Shown: positions 1-11,731 of the stretch, in pieces
Layout of the letters: each line of letters starts with the position of its first letter
How positions within the stretch are numbered: the stretch's first letter is position 1
Origin: Hanleya hanleyi
Lineage: Eukaryota > Mollusca > Polyplacophora > Lepidopleurida > Hanleyidae
DNA length: 64,000 nt
NCBI GenBank assembly: GCA_036873755.1
Contig: JAVTVY010020626.1
Location: 1-64,000, forward strand
Direction of reading: 5' to 3'
Translations under genes and position numbers: made by a program
Notes under the pieces: model-generated
The model's database searches: none
Told to the model about the DNA's origin: nothing
Seen by the model: the letters and a program-made list of their open reading frames with translations, nothing else

Positions 1-916
1 CAAAAGCTGCCTCTAAAGGGACAACTATCCTTAAAGCACCATTAAGCGTTTCTGAACAAGAAGTACCGTAATAGATAAAAATTTCTGAGTTTATTGAGTT
101 GTTTAAACTACACGATTTATGGAAAAATTAGGTAATAAAGCTAGGTGGCAACTCACTAGGTTAGCGTTACACTATGATGAAGATCAAAGCAGTGATGCGA
201 ACAATGTGACGAGACAATAATAACATAATGACTGAAAATAACCACGGCATGTGCAAGAAACCCAGACGCGGGCGTGGCGTGCACACGCATTGACATTCCG
301 GCTCACGTACGGCTCTCCAACCGGTCCAAATTTAGCATTGTTCGAGACGGGAGGTCCGATTATAAACTGCTATATCTGAATAAATATAGGTTCCCCCAAA
401 CGTATTTACCCCTACAAAGTTTCTGCAATATATCACCTTCCCTATGCTACAAATTAATGTAATTTATGATTTTATTTGGCGGATCTAAATTCGATTTAAC
501 CGAAGTAGTAGTGTGAATCCCTTCTCCATGTTAAAAGAATGGGAGAATGCCTTGACCGACAGCATAGGTCTACACAAACCGATTGATTTCACCCTCTTGC
601 ATTACCAATGAAACATTTATTTACCCCTCACCAGAAAGACAAATGTTTACCTGAAAAATTCATGTAATTGTATTTGTGAATAAATATGAGAATTTACGTC
701 AAAACACTTTTGAAGGAGAGCGAAATTCAGCTTTTTGGCGGAGTCACGGTCGGCTGAACACCTACGGTTGTGTCTGATTGGACGAAAGTGAATATGCTGG
801 ACAGCGGCCTGAGGTCAACATATGGTCAGCGTATAGCGTGTGCGAGTTTAGTCTCATTGATTTATGACTGGCTTTCTTTGGTAGGCCTTATGTTTAGAAC
901 GGATCCAGGCGATGAT
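1..916. other. Non-coding, no gene seen
   Basis: No reading frame here exceeds about 60 codons and none resembles a known protein. Composition is ordinary AT-rich intergenic DNA. No clear tandem or inverted repeat was recognised by eye. Confidence 0.6.
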
Positions 917-1010
917 AGGGCCCAACTATTGTGATTCAAGCGAGATTTAGGCCTCAGACCATAAATGACGAGGAGTTGTGTGTTTAACTCCGTGGATTTA
1001 GTTTAAAGAC
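917..1010 (+). repeat. Diverged repeat copy with MITE-free (empty) site
   Basis: This stretch (GGGCCCAACTATTGTGATTC onward) is a diverged direct copy of about 1575-1880. At the point where the second copy carries the MITE at 1621-1844, this copy reads CCATAAATG without interruption. It therefore represents the pre-insertion site. Both copies continue with a shared GTGTGTTTAACTC segment. Confidence 0.7.
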
Positions 1011-1620
1011 GTTCCCCACCTTTGCTGATGCGCACAACGTCGCGCATGTATTTATAGCGCGAATGCCAAATGACGTTGCATTAGGTAGTCTCCCTTCGAT
1101 CACGCTGATAACAGCACACGCCATAGCAACGTCAATTGATTTCCGGCCACTTTTAGAGGAAATCTGCGTCAAACGATGTTAGAAGTCAAACGAGTTCGGT
1201 GACCCCATTATTGGATGGGAATAATTAGCTATAGGCTTTAACAGTCCGACAATTCCATGAGCAAATTATCATTGAATTCAGATGGAAATGGTCCAGTCTG
1301 AAAGACAAAGACCACGTGAACATGAGCAGCGCACATTGATATTCGGTGGTGTGTGACAATTTTTGGAGCAAAATCGTACAATTTAAATTTCATCATTTTT
1401 TTTTTTACAAATTAGACAAAAACGCCCCATAGGTGGCGTCATGAGCTTGAAAGTGAGTTCGATGACTTAGTAATTTTTTTCTTGAAATGAATTTGTATAT
1501 TTCCAAGGTACATCCGTGCAAAATTTGGTGAAATTCTGATGATGATTTCTTAGGGTGAGGAACGTCCTTTTATTGGGCCTAAAGATTGTGGTTCAAGCCA
1601 GATTTAGATCTCAAACCATA

Positions 1621-1844
1621 CACTGCGAAAAAAAATTGTGTTGAAGCCATTTTAGCACCAAAATTGTGTTGAAAATAACACAAATTGTGTAAGAATGAAC
1701 ACTAATTTGTATTGAACTCAACACAATTTTGTGTTGATATATTAAGTTAAACACAAAACCATGTTGATTTCAACACAAAACATTTTGTGTTGTAGCCATT
1801 TTAGCACAAAATTGTGTTAAAACAACACAATATTTTTCGCAGTG
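1621..1844. mobile_element. 224-bp MITE, TA target duplication, CACTGCGAAAAA termini
   Basis: The element starts CACTGCGAAAAA and ends TTTTTCGCAGTG, with TA on both sides (1619-1620 and 1845-1846). This is the pattern of Tc1/mariner-type non-autonomous elements. The interior is made of repeated TTGTGTTGA / TCAACACAA motifs in both orientations, so it can fold into a long hairpin. It has no coding capacity. The uninterrupted paralogous site at 917-1010 independently supports the boundaries. Confidence 0.8.
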
Positions 1845-1846
1845 TA

Positions 1847-2922
1847 AATGGTGTGTTTAACTCAGTGGGTTTCGCTTTAAAATAGTATCTTTTTCATTCG
1901 TTCGATGGATTCAGTATTGAGTGAGGACGGTACATTCATTTAGCTCGGCCAAGAAGAGACAGTGGTACTCCGGCGGTAATTGTATCATATTATTATTGAC
2001 TCCGGCGGTAGTCAGATCTCACTCCGCCGTATGTTGTATCACCACTTCCACACAGGTCATATTCATGCGTCTTAAAATCATCAAAATTCTTCCTTTTCAC
2101 ATATAAATATCATCTTGCCATTAAAAGGCAACCTCGTTTTACATAACGACCGTAGGTATATTCTTGATTAATTAGATAAAATGCATATTTGATGTAGTTT
2201 TTCTAAGAAAGGTTTCTAGATTCGGCTTCTAATGGATGTAATTGTCTATTTAGAATTATCCCGTTCTCAAAAACACGTCAGCTAGTTAAATAAACGTACC
2301 ATATAACGATTGAGACAATTTGATATTGTTGATAGGGTATGGTTCTGACATATCAACGTAAAAACCAACAAGTTGTCCTACCATTTTGCACGATCTTCCC
2401 TCCGGCGGAAGTTGACCCTCCGGCGGAAGTTGGAGCAACCGTTTGGTATGCAGGGTGTGAACCATTCGCAACTTCTCGGGGATCTCCGGTTTGAGATGTC
2501 TCAGTCCCCTTCGTAGATTTCCGCTCGGGAGTTCCGAATGGGTGTGAACTTGGCTAGGGAGGAACAAGGTCAGTGATACAAGCTGAATAGTATGAGCGTA
2601 CCGGTACCCTTGTCGTTGCAAGATAGCTTTGTCCAAGGATGAAAAAGGGTGAATTGGATGAAAAAAATACAACAGTAAAAGTTTAATATCAGATCATGGC
2701 ATCTTTGCCAAGTTTGACAGAATATGAATAATTTCATCCCCCAAACTGGCGATTACCATTACGGAGACCCGCCTCGTAACCCTCGAGTGTCAGAGCTGTG
2801 CAAATGACATCACTTCCGGTTGTCAGCTAGATCGAAGAAAAAGGGAAGACTGGGGTGTGTTGGTAAAATAACACTCCACAAATAAGTGTTTAAAAAGTAC
2901 CGGTATACACTGTTTCGTGTAG
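1847..2922. other. Non-coding 5' flank of the VIT/VWA gene
   Basis: The only long frame is 128 codons on the minus strand (2286-2672). It shows no domain and contains a short CTCCGGCGGAAGTTG duplication, so it is not called. No convincing TATA box was found directly upstream of the gene at 2923. Confidence 0.5.
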
Positions 2923-5010
2923 ATGATGACCATGCTTCGTTTTATCTTATGTACCGTGTTTTTTCTCATGACACTTGTGGAAAACACAGCTTGGGCGAAA
3001 GGTGGGCGTGTTGTTGTTGTTCCAGAATCACCACTGACACTGCACCGACAGAAGCGGCAAATGGATAATAACGCCGCAATAACCCCGGCAGTCATTCAAT
3101 CGATGGACATTCTCTCTCAAACGAGTTCGCGTTACACACAAGTTACAATAAACAGTGTTGTAGTTAATCCTTCACCAGAGCCAAGGGAAGCCAGTTTTAT
3201 TGTTCAAATCCCAGAGAAGGCTTTCATTTCAAACTTTTCAATGCTGATTAATGAAACAATATTCGTTGCACAAGTCATGGAAAAAGAGGCAGCGGATAAG
3301 GAATATGAAGAGGCCCAAAATCGCGGTGAAACGGCAGGTCGGGTTGGCATCGCTGCCAAGCCACCTCCCAGAGGGATGGAGAACTTCATGATCAACATTA
3401 ACGTGGCTGGGCATGGCTCTGTGGAATTTCAACTGCTCTATCAAGATCTGCTAGAGCGCCGATTTGGGATATACAGGCAGAAAATAAGTTTACGGCCAGG
3501 TCAGATCATTCAAGATTTAACCGTCAATGCCGAGTTGTACGAGTCGCAGGGATTTACTTCCTTCAAGTTTGCCCGACCGGGAGAGAGCCAGTTAAGTGAA
3601 AGTTCTAAGACCAGCCTCACCTTGAGAGCCACACCCAATATGCGACAAATCACCTACACCCCGTCAGTTAGTGAACAGAACAGAACGGCAGGAAACTCTG
3701 TTGGTCTTGATGGTGACCTCGTCATAGAGTATGATGTTAACCACCTTTCTGGTGGCGGAGAACTAGTTATAGAGGACGGCTACTTTGTACATCATATCTC
3801 TCCCTCAGGCCTCCCGACACTAGATAAAAATGTGATTTTTGTCATTGATGTGAGTGGATCAATGGGAGGGTATAAAATTGAGCAAACTCGCCAGGCCATG
3901 CTTGGTATTCTATCCCAGTTGAGAGAGAATGATTACTTCAACATTCTCCTGTTTTCAAGTGATGTCAAACTGTGGCAGGCGAAACCAGTTTTAGGGAGCC
4001 AAGGGAACATCAGACAAGCCAAGGGGTTTGTAGAGACCAACGTACAAGCGAATGGTGGGACAAATATTGGGGCGGCTTTAGATCGAGCTGGGAGTTCATT
4101 ATCAGACTTGGTGACCGGTCTGAGTGGGTCAAGAGGTAAAATGATTATATTTCTAACTGATGGCATGCCCTCATCTGGAGAGACGAATACATTGAAGATA
4201 CGAGAAATTGTCCGACGTTGGAATAGGGAAAGCAGAATCCCGATCTTTTCCCTGGGCTTTGGAAAGGATGTTTCATTTGAGTTTCTGCAGCAACTTTCCG
4301 CAGAAAATTACGGGTTTGCACGGAAAATTTACTATGATACGGTGCAAGATGCTGGAAGTCAGCTCGAAACATTCTTCACGGAGGTTGAATCCATCTTGCT
4401 AGTTGATGTGACAGTGACATACCAGGATGGTGCTGTTGTGATGTCATCCCTAAGCACCACGTCCTTTCCCCAGTACTTCAAGGGTACAGAATTGGTCATA
4501 GCGGGACAGATCCAGCCTTCAGCTCCAACATCCTGGACCGGTAAAATCGTTGGGGGTGGGAAAACTAATACCGTGCGATACGATATCTCTGTTGGAAGCA
4601 GTAATCTGCAAGATACAGTTGCAGTCCCATGGGCGAATGGTTTTGCGGAGAAAGTTCATGCATACCTGAAAATCAACGACCTTATAAGAGACATGTCTAT
4701 CGAACAGGACCCAACAAAGAAGGAAGCTCTGAAGAAAGAAGCTTTAGAGCTCTCTCTCAGGTACAACTTCGTCACCCCTGTCACCAGCATGGTCATCGTC
4801 CAGAAACATTCTCCACAGCAACATGCTCAAGAAGACAGAGCTCATAGCGCAGGCAAACATGGCAAACCCACACTACATGGCAGAATTGGCAATAAACAGC
4901 AATATGACTCTGTTGGCATGATTGGTAGCTATGCCAGTGCGGGAGTGTCCATGTATACATCATCTACAATCCTTGCCCTCCTCCTGGTTTTAGTTCAGAT
5001 TTTCAACTGA
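2923..5010 (+). CDS. Secreted or surface VIT + VWA protein, inter-alpha-trypsin inhibitor heavy chain (ITIH)-like
   Basis: The 695-residue frame is uninterrupted. Residues 1-25 form a signal peptide ending TAWA, followed by a furin-type site RQKR (42-45). Residues about 50-180 match a VIT domain, seen in the segment around KEAADKEYEEAQNRGETAG. Residues about 300-490 form a von Willebrand A domain with an intact metal-binding MIDAS motif, DVSGS at 309-313, and a TDG loop with D413. In ITIH proteins these domains mediate extracellular-matrix and hyaluronan interactions. Typical ITIH proteins are about 900 residues and carry a C-terminal domain ending at a DPHF-type cleavage site. That domain is absent here, and the chain ends in a hydrophobic tail (STILALLLVLVQIFN), which suggests a GPI-anchor signal. 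The coding region has no introns, unlike vertebrate ITIH genes, so it could be a retrogene or a lineage-specific single-exon paralogue. ATG at 2923 is the first of three near-adjacent in-frame ATGs and gives a good signal peptide. VIT/VWA assignment is firm; role and anchoring are inferred. Confidence 0.88.
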   Translation: MMTMLRFILCTVFFLMTLVENTAWAKGGRVVVVPESPLTLHRQKRQMDNNAAITPAVIQSMDILSQTSSRYTQVTINSVVVNPSPEPREASFIVQIPEKAFISNFSMLINETIFVAQVMEKEAADKEYEEAQNRGETAGRVGIAAKPPPRGMENFMININVAGHGSVEFQLLYQDLLERRFGIYRQKISLRPGQIIQDLTVNAELYESQGFTSFKFARPGESQLSESSKTSLTLRATPNMRQITYTPSVSEQNRTAGNSVGLDGDLVIEYDVNHLSGGGELVIEDGYFVHHISPSGLPTLDKNVIFVIDVSGSMGGYKIEQTRQAMLGILSQLRENDYFNILLFSSDVKLWQAKPVLGSQGNIRQAKGFVETNVQANGGTNIGAALDRAGSSLSDLVTGLSGSRGKMIIFLTDGMPSSGETNTLKIREIVRRWNRESRIPIFSLGFGKDVSFEFLQQLSAENYGFARKIYYDTVQDAGSQLETFFTEVESILLVDVTVTYQDGAVVMSSLSTTSFPQYFKGTELVIAGQIQPSAPTSWTGKIVGGGKTNTVRYDISVGSSNLQDTVAVPWANGFAEKVHAYLKINDLIRDMSIEQDPTKKEALKKEALELSLRYNFVTPVTSMVIVQKHSPQQHAQEDRAHSAGKHGKPTLHGRIGNKQQYDSVGMIGSYASAGVSMYTSSTILALLLVLVQIFN

Positions 5011-5090
5011 ATTCAATGCCGACTTAGATTTCTGTACCTTGACCGTGTTGTAAACCGTGTAGGTTTGGATTCTGCTGGACCATGGTAACA

Positions 5091-5096
5091 ATTAAA
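5091..5096 (+). terminator. Candidate polyadenylation signal ATTAAA
   Basis: ATTAAA lies about 80 bases after the stop codon of the VIT/VWA gene and is followed by a C-rich tract. It is the nearest polyadenylation-like hexamer downstream of that gene. Confidence 0.4.
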
Positions 5097-5604
5097 GCCC
5101 CCGCCCCCCCAACCGATCAAACACACTAATTAATGACCATCGTACATGTGTACTGATATTTCATGTTAAATGGTGTACAACATATGTGATCTGTAGAAAT
5201 TGTTGTATAAATGGTTTCTCAGTCTGTATGAATGAAATATATGGTACATGTAACGTCAAGGCAGTTCATAATAACCGGGCTGATTCCAATTTAAAAGCAT
5301 ATAATATCCACTGTAAGTTTGCACTGATCTGGTGAATAAGCGGTGTGAAAATTACTCACACATGTATTCTATCTGATGGGGGCTGGACCAGCCCCGCCCC
5401 AACTTTTTAAAGGTTTGTGATATTAAGAAAACCACACACCGTTACATGTAGATTCATTTAGCAGTTAAGTTAGGTAGTAAAGGTACCTGTATATAAGATA
5501 ACTAGTCTGTATATATGACTTATTATGTAACTCAAGAGGTAGTATATATGTCCTATTTTTTTTGCATGAAATCATTTTTAGAGAGAATAATTTAGCTGCC
5601 CGCA
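5097..5604. other. Non-coding 3' flank
   Basis: AT-rich DNA without a supported gene. Short frames here are not conserved-looking. Confidence 0.5.
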
Positions 5605-5748
5605 TGGCCAGAGGGAAAATATCAAACCCACAACCCTTGCGATCCATGGAGATCCTCTCACTGGCTGAGCTATGTCAGCCCATATTTAAACTCAAGATGG
5701 TGAGAGCAACTCCATGGATCGCAAGGGTTGTGGGTTTGATTTCTTATG
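5605..5748. repeat. Inverted pair of tRNA-like (SINE-head-like) sequences
   Basis: Read on the minus strand from about 5684 to 5607, the sequence contains an A-box-like TAGCTCAGCCAGTGAGAGG and a B-box-like GGGTTTGATAT. On the plus strand at about 5695-5745 the same block recurs (CTCCATGGATCGCAAGGG followed by TTGTGGGTTTGAT). The two blocks are inverted copies separated by a short spacer. The layout resembles heads of tRNA-derived SINEs placed head to head. Acceptor ends do not pair convincingly, so these are not called as tRNA genes. Confidence 0.45.
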
Positions 5749-7373
5749 AATGATGGTGGAACTGCTTCAAGTTCATGGGGGCTATTGGCTAAATCAAATC
5801 ATTCTATTTTCAGCTTGTTCAGTAAAAAAAGTACACATACAGTCGTCTGTCATATATTGGATTTTGGTTGGAAGATTAAAGAAAGTATACATTCTCAGGG
5901 TGCGATTCCCTTTGCCCAGTTGCCCAGGGCAACCTGAATTTCCTTTGGGCAACCAAAGTCTGCCTGAATTGCAATGCAATTGGATGTGATGATTGCCCGT
6001 GCTTGCTGATGGGCAACTAGATTTTTTTTTGTCTATTTCATACCCTGATCCTAAAGTAGCATTGCATTTGGATTCTGAATGTTTTACCATTTTCATTTCC
6101 TTCAAAATGTAAGTTTAATCAACATTCATTGCTTTTTTTTTTGTCATGGCACTTGAGGATTGAAAACGTGTTTTCCAACTAGAAATAAGGCGAATAAGTC
6201 TTATATGATTTTTGAGTAAATTTGGGTAAAATTCAGTTTATCATAGAGAAATTGAGTTTAGACTATGAAAGACTTTAGTGCCCATTTATCAGCCCGAAAT
6301 AGTTATATATGAATCTCTCTGAGTTGTTGACATAAACACATGGAGTAAGCTTGCTAAGTACATGACCCAGTAAATCGCTCGACCATGACTTAATTGTCAT
6401 TGATTTTAATTTAACACATTGATAGTGTCAAGACATTGACAGTTATAATGTTTAATGAGATCTTTGAATAGTACTTGCCGTGTAAATTTGTTTATGAAAT
6501 ATTTACCTATATAGCATTTCCCTACACTTGAGTTAGGTTAGCATTTACATTTGACATATGAATGTACTGAGTGCAGGTTTTTCTATTTGCACTTGGAGAT
6601 GGTTCGTTCCCCACTCTTCTAGAGCCTCATCTTCCAGTTTGTTGGTGTCTCCAGGTACTGGTCTCCTTTATGTAATATTGATCATGGCTGATAATAGCTG
6701 CACAATAGTGTCAAATTCTTGTCCATCATGAGTCCTGTCTTTTTCATTGTATATGGTATATGGTACTACACTGGCTATACTCGCTCTGTTTGCCTCAGGG
6801 TGTACATTTGAAAAGAAATATTCTGTGACCTTTTTTTCATAGAGAGAAACAATTTAACATCCTCTGCTAGATCATACATGGCCCAAATTAATGCAAGCAC
6901 GTAACTCGGCACTAAATTATCGAAGAAATCTCTCACAAGTTGTACCATAGACAGGGAATGGATACAGGACAAAAGGGCAACAGATAGTTTTAATAATAAT
7001 ATAATAATTATTATAAATAGTAATAATAGTCTTCTACTATGAATTTATTACCAGTACCAAAACTTTTTTCCAATCTCGTCAATTGCAAGTTTTGAATCCG
7101 ATCTAGTAAAACACTAGTGGAAGTTTTTTGAATATATCTTTTTAATTAAAAGAAAACCTGTACTTGTCTTGGGTTAGCAGACCTGTGTCACTGTGTCGGT
7201 CACAAGACATGTCGACAAAGATGTTTCTTCTTTATCCCACTGTTAGAGTTTTATGGAAGATTTACATTTCTGTGGGTTTATGTGAATTTTAGACAAGGGC
7301 TTCAATTTTTCCTTCATTAGAGGATTTCCACAAGTGCATACTGTGTATTACTGAGAAACTACGCTGCCATAAA
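5749..7373. other. Non-coding AT-rich DNA
   Basis: No gene is supported. A short self-complementary patch with repeated TTGCCCAG / GGGCAACC motifs lies at about 5905-6020. A simple AT repeat (TAATAATAATA type) lies at about 6990-7030. Confidence 0.5.
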
Positions 7374-7374
7374 T

Positions 7375-7464
7375 GTCCATATCTCTGAAACTGTCCATAT
7401 CTCTGAAACTGTCCATATCTCTGAAACTGTCCATATCTCTGAAAATGTCCATATCTCTGAAACG
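7375..7464 (+). repeat. 18-bp minisatellite, five units
   Basis: The unit GTCCATATCTCTGAAACT repeats five times in tandem at 7375, 7393, 7411, 7429 and 7447, with one C-to-A change. The open frame over it on the minus strand (a repeating QRYGQF peptide) is a by-product of the repeat. Confidence 0.9.
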
Positions 7465-7499
7465 GTTGGAGATTTTTTAGATAAACTTCGTTTGCTATG

Positions 7500-7690
7500 T
7501 GAGGCGAAGGTCGGCGGTCATATCTGGAACAGCCAACCATCTGTGGCGAAGGTCAGAGGTCATAATTGAAAAAGTGATTGTTATGGAAGGTCAGAGGTCA
7601 TACCTGGAACCATCTGTGACAAAGGTCAAGGGTCATAAGTGGAACAGTGGATTATATTATGGAAGGTCAGAAGTCATAACTGGAAAATTG
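7500..7690 (+). repeat. Degenerate AAGGTCAGAGGTCATA repeats
   Basis: About five diverged units of the form GAAGGTCAGAGGTCATAnnTGGAA follow each other at 35-60 bp spacing. The GGTCA half-site resembles the motif that also dominates the 12.6-14.4 kb repeats. Confidence 0.6.
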
Positions 7691-8149
7691 AATCATTTGT
7701 GCGAAACAGCAGAATACATGTCAAGTGACACATGTTTTGTTAGGAATGCACATATAATGTTTGTATTTGTTGTTGGCTGAGCCTGTTTTTATGCTTAGGT
7801 GTACAAATAGGTGTGACACAAGAGTTCAAATCCCAATTTCAGATAAGCAGTAATTTCTGGTGAAGAAATAATAGAGAGACCTTGCTGTATGCAAAATTAA
7901 CAGTTAAAAGATAAGCTATTTATGCATTACATTTGGTAATGATTCACAGTGCTTTGCAATAATGTAAATTTACTGTCAATGTTGGATGAACGTTGACAGA
8001 CATTTCTGGATGATTTGATTATTTTCTTTTCCATTTTCTTAAAACAATATCACTGTTTATCACTCAAATTTAATACTGACCTCTGTCCAGTACATAAACA
8101 TGAAAAAAATAATTTCTGTAACGTTTTTCATATTTTTAGGGGATGTTTT

Positions 8150-8970
8150 TATCATAAATGTTGGACAAACATTGACAGACAAACATGTGCTGTATCACGA
8201 AACATCTATTTCTCAGTTATAGAAGACATATCCATGTTATAATCTATGAGCAGAGGATATCATTCCATGGAAGCAGAGATGAAACAAATGCATTGATAAT
8301 CCATCTTATCAAGAGAAAAAATTGTCATAAAACAGTTGGACGAACACATGACAGACGAACATTGACAGAAATCCATGTGTATTACAAGTCTACTAGGTCT
8401 CTGCTGATGGAGATCTATGCACTTATGGCTAGGAACTGGGGAGTACATTGAATAAAAGTCATTGACTTAAACACTTACTTGGTTTAATAATAATAAAAAA
8501 CATATTTAAGTCGGACTAACACATGACAGACAAAATGTTGGACGAACACATGACGGAGGAAATGTTGGATGAACATTGACAGATAATCATGTGCTGTATT
8601 ACGAGAGATAGGTCTCTGCTGATGGAGATATTTGCACTTATCATCAAGGAACTGGGGAGTACATTCAATAAAAGTATAAATGTCATTGTGCTGATCACTT
8701 ATTTAGTATACTAATAAATAAACACATAATTAGTCGGACTAGTTAACACATGACATACAACATGTTGGACGAACATTGACAATGATTGACAGACAATCAT
8801 GCACTGTATTTACAAGCAGGCCGGGTCTCTGCCAATGGAGATCTATGCACTTATCAGCTAGGAAATGGGGAGTACATTCAATAAAAGTGTGAAAGTCATT
8901 GTGTTGATCAATTATTTAGTGTAATATTGAAAACTAAAACATATTTATGTTGGACGAACACATGACAGAC
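8150..8970 (+). repeat. About 220-bp tandem repeats, three diverged units plus a partial
   Basis: Blocks containing TTGGACGAACA, ATTGACAGA, GTCTCTGC, ATGGAGATCTATGCACTTAT and GGGGAGTACATTCAATAAAA recur at about 8330, 8540 and 8755, with a partial copy at about 8150. The units have diverged by many substitutions. No coding capacity is evident. Confidence 0.75.
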
Positions 8971-9946
8971 AATTCAAGCTTCAACTTCAAAACAATCCAG
9001 GCAAAGTTTAAATTAACATCAACCGCCAATACTTTTACAAATTAAAGATATTTAGTCTGGGAGAGGTCTTGAGATCATTGCATAGAATTAGGCCCCAAGT
9101 TTCATGAATTTTCCAATTGTGAAAATTCATAGCATAGTTGACAGACAATGTTAGTCCAACCAAGTGTTGGGGGTTTTTCAGCCAAAAAAAAAATTGGTTA
9201 GTCCATTAATCAACAAATTTTATAGGAAAGAAATTAGAAAAAATGATCACCTTTCACCACATATCAGTTTGCCGCAACACACATGTTTATTATTTCAAAT
9301 ATACCCACCCAAAATTCCCATATTGTGTACATGTCACAATTTCTTATAAAAAGCAAGCAATAAATAGCAAATATGGATTTTATATTTTCTCAATTCTGAT
9401 GTCCAGGGCATGATATTATAATATTTTGAAAGTATAAAAAACTGTTTTTGCTCTTGTACTGAACAGATTCAATAAAACAATAAACTCCTTGAAAAATTAA
9501 TACCCAATTTGTAAACCTTAGCAAATAAATTGCCTGTTTATACATGAAGTATTCACTAGCCTCAAGTTTCAATGTGCCTTACAAGTTTGTTTCAATATGT
9601 ACTTAGATAAATGTTTAGATATGAATATGTAATTTTGCTGTAAATTTTCTAATTTTAGTAAATTTATATTCTTCATTTCATTATCAATTATTACCTAGTG
9701 TATTGATTACTTATTTTATTCCTACATATTGTGAATTGAATTGACCGTTATAGGCTTTATTTTAAGTGATCATTAGAATCTTATCATCTAATTTCTAGTC
9801 TGATTTTATTGATGTTTATCAGCTTTAAACATGTTAAACAAAACTATGATGTCAAGTCTAACATGGATTGGAACACAGATGTTGGGGACAAGTTTCTCAA
9901 GGGATTGGGTGTGGAGGGTGAGGGGGGGGGGGTGTAGAGAATTGGG
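8971..9946. other. Non-coding AT-rich DNA
   Basis: No supported gene. A G-rich run occurs at about 9915-9935. Confidence 0.5.
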
Positions 9947-9951
9947 TACTA

Positions 9952-10163
9952 CAGGGCTTTGTGTTTAGAATTAGTGCGCGAGCTAAAAATAGCTCACGCC
10001 AAAATATTTAGGAGAGGGTATTTAAAAGTCAGGCGAGTGATTGCAATATAATACAATATAAAATGTGACAGTTTACGTGAGCTAAAAATCACTCTCGTGG
10101 CATAAAGTTACGCGAGTGTTTGCGTGCAGGTGAGCTATCACTCACGCTAAATACGAAGCCCTG
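9952..10163. mobile_element. 212-bp MITE, CAGGGCTT termini, TACTA target duplication
   Basis: The element starts CAGGGCTTTGTGTTTAG and ends CTAAATACGAAGCCCTG, an imperfect inverted match. TACTA occurs directly outside both ends (9947-9951 and 10164-10168). The interior has further inverted motifs around GCGAG/CTCGC. CAGGG termini are common in hAT-type elements, but those normally duplicate 8 bp, so the superfamily is uncertain. Confidence 0.7.
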
Positions 10164-10168
10164 TACTA

Positions 10169-11490
10169 TATGATTGTACTTCATACTCTTTGTGTATACA
10201 GGGTAAATAATATTTACTACAGTAGAGGGAACGAAGTCTTCATCAACTTCATTCCATTCTTTATTAATGAAGATCCCCGGCCACCCCTGTCCCTAGCCCC
10301 TGTGATTAACAGCTGTGACTGTTCATGAAGGCTGAATGGAATGTTCTTCGGAAAGCTGTTTGTAATGTATTCATGTACGTAAAACATATTTTCTCACAAG
10401 ATTTTTTTGTACATGTAGTGTTATCTGTGAACATTCTCATTACTTTTGTCAGAAAATATACCCCACAACAGAGATATTTGAACTCTTTATGTATGAAGCT
10501 TCAAATACAATCTAATTAAAAGTAAATCCTATCTGCTCCCCCTTTTGGATATGTGGCTTGTTGGATCTAACCGGCTTGCAGTAATGCGAGTGTCAGCCAA
10601 TCCTGAGAACTCTGCATAGTGCTTCGAAAGGAGTGGGTGAGTGAGTAGTAAGGTTTACCGTCATTTTCAACGTTGCTCCATCATATCACGACGGTGCCTA
10701 CATGTGCCAGAACACGAGAGTGCTCACAGTTCTTATTACCCTGGACACTGATCTTCGAAAGGAACATTATGGTAGGGGCCTTCTGGTTGGCTCAGACGAA
10801 ACAGACACCTCGCTGGCAGGGTATGTTCTCATGTTGCTGCATTCCCGCCAGGTTGGTACCATAACGCGGGGTAGAAACAAAGGCCTCGGAGCACATCTGA
10901 AAGTGGGGGGGGGGGGGGCTGAACTCTATTTCGGCCATGTTAAATGCTGGACTGATGCCATCTAAGATAGGACAAATAACATTGCTGACTCAAAAAGTGA
11001 GGGAAGGGGGGTGGGGGGGCTATAGCCACCCCCTCCCCCCCCAGCTCCGCGGCCCCTGAGAAATATAGACTAGTCCTTGGCATAAACCTTGGGTTAAGGC
11101 AGAGACAATAACCCTATCCTCCTTTCTGATTTCAAGTAAAGTAGTTAAAATGTGGCCGTGATGTCATAAGACTATTAAATATTCATGACCTGGGCGCTCT
11201 GAACACAAAATCAACTGAAATCGGTCAGATTCTGCATAGCGACATATACTATTAGGGAGCATTGATACAGCAGGATATCAATTTATTAACATTTTTTTAA
11301 ATGATACTGGTATATCATGTATATCTAAAATAAAGCCCCATAATCGAGAAGAAAAAAAAAAGTTTAATGTAATATTTGTTTTCATTGAAGTATGAAGGCC
11401 TCTATATCTTGAAGTGATTTATTTGTTTGATTTATTAAGTATAATTTTTTTATTGTATATGGATGATCACAACATCTGCAAGTGATGCCG
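10169..11490. other. Non-coding DNA with poly-G/poly-C patches
   Basis: No gene supported. G-runs and C-runs occur at about 10905-10920 and 11005-11045. Short frames at 10673-10965 on the plus strand overlap each other in different phases and resemble nothing known. Confidence 0.45.
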
Positions 11491-11493
11491 TAA

Positions 11494-11728
11494 GGCCATT
11501 GTCACTTGATTGGTTGTTTAGCATAACCTTAATTTTTATAATACACATGCTAGATGCAATAATTATTTATTATTAATTATTAAATTGCAAACCAATTGTA
11601 TACGAATATGAAGAATATGAGTACATTTTAATCAAGAAAATGTAAATCCCTCATCTATTTTAATTATTTGAGCTCAAAATATAGATGAGGGCTGGTCATG
11701 CTAAACAACCAATCAAGTAAAAATGGCC
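11494..11728. mobile_element. 235-bp MITE, PIF/Harbinger-like
   Basis: The left end GGCCATTGTCACTTGATTGG matches the inverted right end CCAATCAAGTAAAAATGGCC with two mismatches. The pairing continues inward (TTGTTTAGCAT / ATGCTAAACAA). TAA flanks both sides (11491-11493 and 11729-11731). A three-base TWA duplication with GGCC-type termini is the hallmark of PIF/Harbinger and Tourist elements. No coding capacity. Confidence 0.75.
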
Positions 11729-11731
11729 TAA

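Noticed and set aside
2286..2672. 128-codon minus-strand frame
   Set aside because: No recognisable domain, a short internal duplication and no promoter or family support.
5605..5748. A true tRNA gene
   Set aside because: Box-like motifs are present, but acceptor and anticodon stems do not pair convincingly.
7289..7540. 83-codon frame with repeated QRYG peptide
   Set aside because: It is produced by the 18-bp minisatellite.
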